Source: SZUA-430 sp031413635
GTDB taxonomy: Bacteria > Pseudomonadota > Alphaproteobacteria > Micropepsales > Micropepsaceae
Direction: 5' to 3'
Length of the DNA: 11,989 nt
NCBI GenBank assembly: GCA_031413635.1
Contig: JANOFM010000238.1
Coordinates: 1 to 11,989 of the forward strand
Shown piece by piece: positions 7,385 to 11,989 of the stretch. The translations under genes and the position numbers were made by a program. The notes below the pieces were generated by a model that had not been told where the DNA came from, ran no database searches, and saw only the letters and a list, made by a program, of their open reading frames with translations. Position 1 is the stretch's first letter, and every line of letters begins with the position of its first letter.

Positions 7385-8404
7385 ATGTATGACCCTTATT
7401 CAGTACTCGGCGTTCCTAGGTCGGCAACGGAGGACGATGTCAAACAGGCGTTTCGTTCGCTGGCAAAACGATTCCACCCCGACACGCAAGAAGGCTCCGC
7501 CGATAAGGGCAGGCGGTTCAAAGACCTTTCGATCGCCTACGAAATTTTGGGCGACCCCGGCAAACGCCAATCCTACGATCGCGGCGAGATCGACGCGCAC
7601 GGTAATCCGCGCCACGGCTACACACCGCGGCCCGAGCGCGAACCTCAGCCGGAACCGGCGGCGCGCGCGGAAACTACAACCAAGACCGCCAAGAACGGCG
7701 CTCACGTCAACGGCGAAGGGACAAGTTCCGCGTTTCGCAATGCGTTCGAGCGCGCGTTCGGCGGTGGGGCGACAAACGATTCGAAGAACAAGAGCCGCGT
7801 CGAAGATTTGTTTTCCGAGTTTTTCGGCGAGCGTTCGAGCGGACGCAAGCGCCCTACCCCGGACAAGGGGCTCGATAGTCACTACGATCTTGCGGTGACG
7901 TTTGAAGAAGCCGCGTTAGGCGGCACCCGGCGCGTCAAGTTACCGGGCGGCAAACGCTTCGACGTCAAGGTTCCGATCGGCGTGCGCGAGGGGCAGACGA
8001 TCCGGCTGCGCGGGTTGGGCGAGCCGGGCATCCCCGGCGGTCAAGCGGGCGACGCATTGATCACGATTACGATCGAAGCCCATCCCTATTACCGGCGCGA
8101 AGGCCGCGACATCCATCTCGATCTGCCGATCACGCTCAACGAAGCGCTGCATGGCACGAAGGTGAAAGTTCCAACGCTCAGCGGCCCGGTGACGATGGTG
8201 ATCCCGCCCGGTTCGAATGCAGGGCAGCTGTTTCGCTTGAAGGGCAAAGGTGTCCCTTCTTATTCGATGCATCCGGCGGGCGATCAGTTCGTCACGCTGC
8301 AGATCGTATTGCCGGATCAAGCCGATCAGAATCTCGCGGAGATCGTGAAGCGCTGGGAAGCGGCGCACCCTTACGACCCGCGCAAAAAATTCGGCGACGT
8401 GTAA
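7385..8404 (+). CDS. DnaJ-like co-chaperone (class B / CbpA type)
   Basis: A 339-residue Hsp40 that would stimulate DnaK ATPase and deliver clients, in the cytoplasm. The J domain covers about 3-67, with HPD at 31-33 and the helix KDLSIAYEILGDPGKRQSYD (46-65). A charged, poorly conserved linker (about 68-162) contains FRNAFERAFGGG and RVEDLFSEFFGE, short phenylalanine-rich pieces like the G/F region. The C-terminal substrate-binding domains run from about 164 to 310 (GGTRRVKLPGGKRFDVKVP, REGQTIRLRGLGEPG, HPYYRREGRDIHLDLPITLN, LKGKGVPSYS). The CXXCXGXG zinc-finger repeats of true DnaJ are absent, hence class B. The ATG at 7385 is used; a TTG two codons upstream is possible. No clear Shine-Dalgarno sequence is seen for either. 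It lies 132 bp after the lipoprotein and 42 bp before the PLP lyase. Confidence 0.93.
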   Translation: MYDPYSVLGVPRSATEDDVKQAFRSLAKRFHPDTQEGSADKGRRFKDLSIAYEILGDPGKRQSYDRGEIDAHGNPRHGYTPRPEREPQPEPAARAETTTKTAKNGAHVNGEGTSSAFRNAFERAFGGGATNDSKNKSRVEDLFSEFFGERSSGRKRPTPDKGLDSHYDLAVTFEEAALGGTRRVKLPGGKRFDVKVPIGVREGQTIRLRGLGEPGIPGGQAGDALITITIEAHPYYRREGRDIHLDLPITLNEALHGTKVKVPTLSGPVTMVIPPGSNAGQLFRLKGKGVPSYSMHPAGDQFVTLQIVLPDQADQNLAEIVKRWEAAHPYDPRKKFGDV

Positions 8405-8446
8405 GATTTATTCCGCGCTGCGTTCGGCCGCAGTAGACTGTTCGCC

Positions 8447-9556
8447 ATGAGCAAGATCGATCCTGATACGATTGCGGCGCAGTTGCTGCACCAGCGCGGT
8501 GCCGCATTGCAACCGGGCGACTCCGTCGTTCCGGGTATCTGGCCCAGCGCCGTGTTTCATCTGCCCGGCGACCCGTCGAATGCGTCCTACCAATACGGAC
8601 GCTTTCACAATCCGACCTGGGAGGCGCTTGAGGAGGCGCTTAGCCTGCTCGAACAAGCCCAGACGATCGTCTTTCCTTCGGGGATGGCGGCGATAGCGGC
8701 GGTGTTGTTTGCGAATGTGCGGGCGGGGGATCGCATACTGCTTCCCGCCGACGGCTATTACACGACGCGGGCGCTCAGCGATCAGTTCCTCAAGCCGCTG
8801 GGTGCCGTCATCGAAACGCGGCCAACGGCGCAGTTCCTCGACGGCGGGTTTGAAGGGTTTCGTTTGATTTTGGCCGAAACGCCGTCGAACCCCGGATTGG
8901 ACGTTTGCGATTTGGCGGCGGTAGCGGCGAGCAAAGCGGGCGCCATATTCGTGGTCGACAACACAACGATGACGCCGTTGGGGCAGCGGCCGTTGGACCT
9001 GGGTGCGGACATCGTCGTGTGCGCCGATACCAAGGCGATCAACGGTCATTCCGACACTTTGATGGGCCATGTCGCGACGCGGGACGGCGCCGTGATGGCA
9101 CGATTGCGCGACTGGCGGAAATTTTCGGGCTCCATACCGGGGCCGTTCGAATCTTGGCTCGTCCATCGCGGTCTTGAAACGCTTGAGGTTCGCTTTGCGC
9201 GCATGTGCGCGACGGCGGGCATGGTGGCCGAACGCTTGGCACAGCACAGATCGGTGCGGTCGGTGCGCTATCCCGGGTTGAAGGGTGATCCCGCCCATGC
9301 GGTGGCGGCACGGCAAATGGCGAGTTTTGGCTTCATGATCTCGCTCACACTCAAGGATGGCACGGCTGCGGAGCGTTTCATCGAAGGGTGTCCCTTTATC
9401 CAGGCATCCACCAGTTTCGGCGGCGTGCGGACGAGTGGCGAACGCCGGGCGCGCTGGGGCGATGCGGTTCCCGAGGGCTTCGTGAGGCTGTCGGTTGGTA
9501 TTGAACCCTCGGAGATATTGTGGCGTGCGGTCGCCGACGCGCTCGACAGGTTGTAG
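8447..9556 (+). CDS. Cys/Met-metabolism PLP enzyme (cystathionine lyase-like)
   Basis: A 369-residue fold-type I PLP enzyme of the trans-sulfuration family, acting on cystathionine or a related sulfur amino acid in the cytoplasm. Visible are YQYGRFHNPT (48-57; Y50 and R52 contact the phosphate of the neighbouring subunit's cofactor), FPSGMAAI (76-83), ETPSNPG (144-150), FVVDNTTMTP (168-177; D171 binds the ring nitrogen), Schiff-base lysine K196 in CADTKAINGHSD, and the substrate-carboxylate motif FVRLSVGIEP (345-354). The C-terminal phrase STSFGGVRTSGERRARWG is typical of the alphaproteobacterial branch usually annotated cystathionine gamma-lyase or beta-lyase. Which bond it breaks cannot be told from sequence. 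The ATG at 8447 starts 42 bp after the DnaJ-like gene, without a clear ribosome binding site. It converges on the regulatory-like protein with 16 bp between stops. Confidence 0.88.
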   Translation: MSKIDPDTIAAQLLHQRGAALQPGDSVVPGIWPSAVFHLPGDPSNASYQYGRFHNPTWEALEEALSLLEQAQTIVFPSGMAAIAAVLFANVRAGDRILLPADGYYTTRALSDQFLKPLGAVIETRPTAQFLDGGFEGFRLILAETPSNPGLDVCDLAAVAASKAGAIFVVDNTTMTPLGQRPLDLGADIVVCADTKAINGHSDTLMGHVATRDGAVMARLRDWRKFSGSIPGPFESWLVHRGLETLEVRFARMCATAGMVAERLAQHRSVRSVRYPGLKGDPAHAVAARQMASFGFMISLTLKDGTAAERFIEGCPFIQASTSFGGVRTSGERRARWGDAVPEGFVRLSVGIEPSEILWRAVADALDRL

Positions 9557-9572
9557 CCACCGAACGTTTCGC

Positions 9573-9857
9573 TCAATCCATTTCCTCGACCACTTGTTGG
9601 GCGAGCCTGAAATCGGCGCGGCATTCGCCTCTCCCGATCAATTGCACGCTCTTCGTTCCCGACTCGAAGTGTACGGCGGATGCACGGACGGTATAGGCGC
9701 CGGGCTTAAGCCCAGCGATGATGTAACGCCCGTTGTCGTCCGTCAGCGATGCGATGTCGGCGTGCGAGGGACCGGAATCAATGAGGACCGTCGCATCCCA
9801 GATTGGCTGCCCTCCGGTGCTGCACACACGGCCGACGATCGTGCCATTGTTGGCCAT
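9573..9857 (-). CDS. Stand-alone carboxypeptidase-regulatory-like (transthyretin-fold) small protein
   Basis: A 94-residue protein that appears to be a single beta-sandwich domain. The pattern GTIVGRVCSTGGQPIWDATV (5-24), then DDNGRYIIAGLKPGAYTVRASA (split at 40-49 and 50-61), is the signature of carboxypeptidase D regulatory-like domains: a small-residue first strand, a D-x-G-x-Y turn, and L-x-P-G-x-Y-x-V. There is no signal peptide or membrane segment; cysteines are at 12 and 79. Such domains usually sit inside larger secreted or surface proteins, so a lone copy is unusual. AAGGA about 10 nt upstream supports the ATG at 9857; the open frame extends to 9983 but would overlap the protease. 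It follows the protease on the same strand after 82 nt, with a strong hairpin between. Binding to or directing the protease is a guess from context. Confidence 0.75.
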   Translation of the reverse strand: MANNGTIVGRVCSTGGQPIWDATVLIDSGPSHADIASLTDDNGRYIIAGLKPGAYTVRASAVHFESGTKSVQLIGRGECRADFRLAQQVVEEMD

Positions 9858-9879
9858 CAGGTGATTTTCCTTGTCGAAC

Positions 9880-9909
9880 GCCCACGCCCGGCGACTAGCG
9901 GGCGTGGGT
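9880..9909 (-). promoter_or_regulatory. Intercistronic GC-rich hairpin between protease and regulatory-like gene
   Basis: CCCACGCCC (9881-9889) is perfectly complementary to GGGCGTGGG (9900-9908), and G9890-C9899 adds a tenth pair around an 8-nt loop. On the minus-strand transcript the hairpin lies after the protease stop and about 8 nt before the AAGGA ribosome binding site of the 94-residue gene. No T tract follows on either strand, so it is a poor intrinsic terminator. An mRNA-stabilising or translation-tuning role is more plausible. Confidence 0.6.
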
Positions 9910-9939
9910 ACGGTGTATCCTTCTTGGCTCAAGGACAAG

Positions 9940-11280
9940 TTAGGCTCCGAGTTGATCCTCGGTGTCCGTCTGAGTTTGCACACTCGGTCTCGTGCGAGAC
10001 ACCGCCACTTGGCGGCCGCCTTCGCCGCTCCAAAGTTTCAGATTGTCATACACCGGTTTCGTGATCCGGGTGGCCGAGTTGCCCCCCGGCGCGCCGTTGG
10101 TGTGAATGCCGACAACGGTCCGCCTGCCGCTGACACTGATCCACACGGGGGAACCGCTCTGCCCGCCCATCGTGTCGATTTCGTAGACAAGGGTGCGCGG
10201 GGTGATCTGTTTCGGCTTGCGGCCCATGAACCACATCGTGCCCGCCGGCATGTCGCCCGGGAACCCGGCCGTGTTCAACCGCTTGCTTGACATGTAGGGC
10301 GTCGAGAAGTTGGCGAACCCAAACGCACCGACACCCGCCGGTATCGGACAATCGCGAGGCAGGATGATCGCACCATAGTCGTACTCGCGCTTATGGCCGT
10401 TGACCCAACCCCGCACCGACCTGAAGTTGACCGCGTCACACTTGTTGAACGGTACTGCTACGCCATTGCGCGCGGGGGTAACCGTGACTCTGCGGGCCCA
10501 GCCGCCTTGTGACCGCATAAACACACAGTGGCCGGCCGTGATCACCGTGCGTGGCGCGACGAGGAAACCCGTTCCCAAAAAGCTGCTTCCGTTCGCGGCC
10601 TGGATACGCAAATGACAAATCCGCCGCCACGGCAAGAATTTTGTGTCCATCACTTGTGCCCGATCATCGGTGCCGATGATGACTTCCATTTGATCGAGCG
10701 CCGCTGCGAGTGCCGCTGCCTCATCTCCCGCCTCGGCGTCACCGGCTTCGATCCCAAACCGGCGACCCAGTCCACGCAGGGCTTGGAGGTGCCTGCGTAA
10801 TCTGGGACTCACTTGGTTGATAATATGCGGGGCAACTTTCGATACGACAATCGGAAGCACCGTCTTTAGTAGCGGGGCGAGTGCGGCGAGCAACGGAAAG
10901 AACTCTTCCTCGCTGGCTTCAGCGAAATACGCGTCGGTCAACGCCTCCTCGCCCGCCTCTCCGCTTTCTTGGGCCGACGATTCGCTCCACCCTTCCACTG
11001 ACTCGAATACGGACTGATCGACCTCTGGTGCTTCGTCGCTTTCGGTTTGAAGACCGCCGGTCCGCGTTTGCCTTTGGGTCGGACTTGAGACAGGCGCGTG
11101 GTTCTCGTCGCCTACGGCCTCGCTCGCGAATTCATCGGCCTCAGCTTCGGTGCCACCCAATTCACCAGTAACATCCCCGATGCTCTCGCCCGCTTCGTCG
11201 TAGTCACTCTTCACATAATCACCGAAGTGGTGACCATTGCCGCGGCCGGGCATTTGGTCGTTGGTTGCTAATCTTCCCAT
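9940..11280 (-). CDS. V8-like (S1B) serine protease, probably Glu-specific, with long acidic pro-region
   Basis: 446 residues. From about 200 on it follows the glutamyl endopeptidase pattern: VIIGTDDRAQV (200-210), TGFLVAPRTVITAGHC (237-252, H251), EYDYGAI (299-305, D301), TAGFPGDMPAGTMW (337-350), IDTMGGQSGSP (368-378, S376) and VVGIHTNG (389-396). H393 matches the histidine that reads substrate glutamate in V8-type enzymes. All four cysteines (222, 252, 281, 311) lie in this domain. Residues 29-126 hold 22 Glu but only two Lys/Arg; a hydrophobic stretch follows (127-155, FFPLLAALAPLLKTVLPIVV), then a basic patch (160-174). No signal peptide is seen, which is odd for this normally secreted family. 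The ATG at 11280 has AGGAG 7 nt upstream. It appears to be first gene of a pair with the 94-residue protein. Protease call firm; Glu specificity and processing are inferred. Confidence 0.88.
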   Translation of the reverse strand: MGRLATNDQMPGRGNGHHFGDYVKSDYDEAGESIGDVTGELGGTEAEADEFASEAVGDENHAPVSSPTQRQTRTGGLQTESDEAPEVDQSVFESVEGWSESSAQESGEAGEEALTDAYFAEASEEEFFPLLAALAPLLKTVLPIVVSKVAPHIINQVSPRLRRHLQALRGLGRRFGIEAGDAEAGDEAAALAAALDQMEVIIGTDDRAQVMDTKFLPWRRICHLRIQAANGSSFLGTGFLVAPRTVITAGHCVFMRSQGGWARRVTVTPARNGVAVPFNKCDAVNFRSVRGWVNGHKREYDYGAIILPRDCPIPAGVGAFGFANFSTPYMSSKRLNTAGFPGDMPAGTMWFMGRKPKQITPRTLVYEIDTMGGQSGSPVWISVSGRRTVVGIHTNGAPGGNSATRITKPVYDNLKLWSGEGGRQVAVSRTRPSVQTQTDTEDQLGA

Positions 11281-11319
11281 CTTCCTTCTCCTGATTTCGA
11301 ATATGAAACTGGGAGACAC

Positions 11320-11341
11320 AAAAATGCAGGCGGAACGCCTG
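11320..11341 (-). terminator. Terminator-like hairpin in the protease leader
   Basis: On the minus strand CAGGCG, TTC, CGCCTG form a perfect 6-bp stem (11341-11327) followed by CA and then TTTTT (11324-11320). This is the shape of a short intrinsic terminator pointing towards the protease start, 40 nt upstream of its ATG. GGGGAG (11348-11343) and CTCCC (11315-11311) flank it and could pair around it. CTCCC could also pair with GGAG of the protease ribosome binding site. It may be an attenuator, or may end transcription from upstream; the stem is short. Confidence 0.4.
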
Positions 11342-11603
11342 GCTCCCCTTGAGTTTGAACAAATTCCACCTGTGCCAGCACTGACGCGTTGACTTTGCAG
11401 GTTCGTGTCGCGGTCCGAAGAGCTCAGCAGGATCGATCAATAATCAGGCCCTTGGGAGCGACGCATCGCTTCCATGGACATACGTACATACCCGACCCGA
11501 AAGAGTCCGAATGACGCGATCTTTGAATTTTCTTGGTTGGCCCACACCCGCAGGAGTTCAAAACTCGACACGCGCGACTTCGAGTGAGCTTACTCAATAT
11601 TGG

Positions 11604-11631
11604 TATATATTATCACAGGACGTGTCAGCAA
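11604..11631 (-). promoter_or_regulatory. Weak candidate promoter upstream of the protease
   Basis: On the minus strand TTGCTG (11631-11626) and TATATA (11609-11604) are 16 nt apart, inside the AT-rich dip. Each matches the consensus at about 4/6. A transcript from here would carry a leader of more than 300 nt that includes the terminator-like hairpin. AT-rich sequence readily gives such matches by chance, and plus-strand -10-like hexamers (TATATT, TATTAT) overlap the same place. Confidence 0.25.
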
Positions 11632-11832
11632 TCACGCGAAATCTTTATCATTTTCTTTCAATTTGCACTCGCTCTCACTCTGAACAATAGAACTTGCGAA
11701 GAGCGAAATTCGGCGCAGGGTTGGTCGAGTATGGTGTCAAAAGCCCTGAGTTGCGCTCGAGCCGCTCGTTCGGCATGCAGTGTCATCGTGGAATTAGCGG
11801 CGGAGCACACGCCAAATGAACGGCGGGCGAGT

Positions 11833-11855
11833 CTGGGCCCTTTAACTTGGCCCAG
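11833..11855. repeat. 7-bp GC-rich inverted repeat
   Basis: CTGGGCC (11833-11839) and GGCCCAG (11849-11855) are perfect reverse complements separated by 9 nt. No T run follows on either strand, so terminator function is unlikely. It lies in the stretch without genes, between the AT-rich dip and the orphan PLP-enzyme end. Function unknown. Confidence 0.45.
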
Positions 11856-11930
11856 CGCGAAAGTTGAGCCGACAGCGGCGTACACTCATCGCCAACAGGC
11901 TTTCATCTCGCACCATCCCCGATGGCGACC

Positions 11931-11978
11931 GGGTTTGTTAGACTGTCAATCGGCGTCGAGCCGCTTGAACCGTTGTAG
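11931..11978 (+). pseudogene. Orphan 3' end of a Cys/Met-metabolism PLP enzyme gene
   Basis: Fifteen codons and a TAG read GFVRLSIGVEPLEPL. The intact lyase at 8447-9556 reads GFVRLSVGIEPSEIL at residues 344-358. Eleven of 15 residues are identical and two more are V/I exchanges. Of the 45 bases only about 26 match, with differences mostly at third codon positions, the mark of diverged coding sequence rather than a recent copy. RLSxGxE is the substrate-carboxylate motif found near the end of this family. The frame is blocked upstream by TGA codons at 11817 and 11865, and no start or other domain is visible, so it cannot be a working gene. The match is short, so chance is unlikely but not excluded. 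Confidence 0.45.
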
Positions 11979-11989
11979 CGAGCGATCGA

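Larger units (their letters stand above)
11281..11930. other. Long non-coding stretch upstream of the protease
   Basis: About 650 bp without a gene I can support. GC falls to roughly 35-42% at 11581-11700, against about 60% elsewhere, by hand count. It holds a terminator-like hairpin (11320-11341), a weak minus-strand promoter candidate (11604-11631) and a 7-bp inverted repeat (11833-11855). A plus-strand frame is open from 11527 to the window edge, and a 75-codon minus-strand frame covers 11658-11885. Neither shows a recognisable protein or a good ribosome binding site. It may be decayed sequence belonging with the orphan gene end at 11931-11978. Confidence 0.6.

Noticed and set aside
8418..8433. 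CTGCG-TTCGGC-CGCAG hairpin between the DnaJ-like gene and the PLP lyase
   Set aside because: Short stem, no T run, and only 42 bp between genes; no SAM-riboswitch-like structure could fit.
8408..9316. 302-codon minus-strand frame opposite the PLP lyase
   Set aside because: A shadow of GC-rich coding sequence; the plus-strand frame has complete PLP-enzyme motifs.
11551..11570. tRNA T-arm-like GAG-TTCAAAA-CTC
   Set aside because: Only three base pairs, and no acceptor, D or anticodon arms can be folded around it.
11656..11830. Weak resemblance to the inner C-terminal part of the PLP lyase (FALALTLNNRTCEER; HTPNERRASLG)
   Set aside because: Only scattered identities, and spacings to the 11931 match are too long by about 48 and 77 nt. 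Could be decayed sequence, but not safe enough to extend the pseudogene.
11658..11885. 75-codon minus-strand frame, GTG start
   Set aside because: No recognisable domain and no convincing ribosome binding site.
11527..11989. Plus-strand frame open for about 460 nt to the window edge
   Set aside because: Long open frames are common by chance in such sequence; no start with a ribosome binding site, low-complexity translation in the AT-rich part, and a different frame from the PLP-like gene end at 11931.
1..11989. CRISPR arrays, transposases, integrases, rRNA or tRNA genes
   Set aside because: No regularly spaced repeats, mobile-element proteins or structural RNA signatures were found when reading both strands by eye.

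Overview
The window reads as a piece of a GC-rich alphaproteobacterial chromosome. This placement is an inference from protein style: the acyl-CoA ligase resembles the DmdB/medium-chain ligase group, the aminotransferase is of the omega-transaminase type common in alphaproteobacteria, and the J-domain protein is a zinc-finger-less CbpA-like form. No rRNA, tRNA, CRISPR array, transposase or integrase was seen. Genes are closely packed from 1 to about 9.56 kb. The last 2.4 kb is looser, with a local drop in GC near 11.59-11.70 kb.

Layout. 1-1484 (-): partial AMP-forming acyl-CoA ligase, C-terminus outside the window. 1670-3052 (+): class III PLP aminotransferase. 3128-4525 (+): membrane-anchored alpha/beta hydrolase. 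It converges, with only 3 bp between stop codons, on a minus-strand pair: pdxH (6096-5467) followed by a CDF metal/proton antiporter (5470-4529), joined by an ATGA overlap. Divergent from pdxH is a Sel1-repeat lipoprotein (6209-7252), then a DnaJ-like co-chaperone (7385-8404) and a Cys/Met-metabolism PLP lyase (8447-9556). Three genes are therefore tied to vitamin B6: two PLP enzymes and the oxidase that makes PLP. The rest is housekeeping (fatty acid activation, metal efflux, protein folding, envelope scaffolding).

The accessory-looking part is 9573-11978. It holds a two-gene minus-strand unit. First comes a V8-like, probably Glu-specific serine protease with a long Glu-rich N-terminal region and no signal peptide (11280-9940). 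Downstream is a 94-residue stand-alone carboxypeptidase-regulatory-like (transthyretin-fold) protein (9857-9573). A 10-bp intercistronic hairpin lies just before the second gene's ribosome binding site, and a terminator-like hairpin with a T5 run lies in the protease leader. At the far right, 11931-11978 encodes 15 codons and a stop that look like the C-terminus of a Cys/Met PLP enzyme, similar to the end of the intact lyase at 9556. The protease unit therefore lies between two 3' ends of the same gene family, one intact and one orphaned, which suggests an old insertion or rearrangement.

The most interesting hypothesis is that the protease is a self-activating zymogen. The point corresponding to the mature N-terminus of V8-type enzymes falls at Glu199-Val200, so the enzyme's own likely specificity could release the N-terminal valine that V8 protease uses to recognise substrate. 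All assignments rest on reading motifs by eye; no database search was possible.
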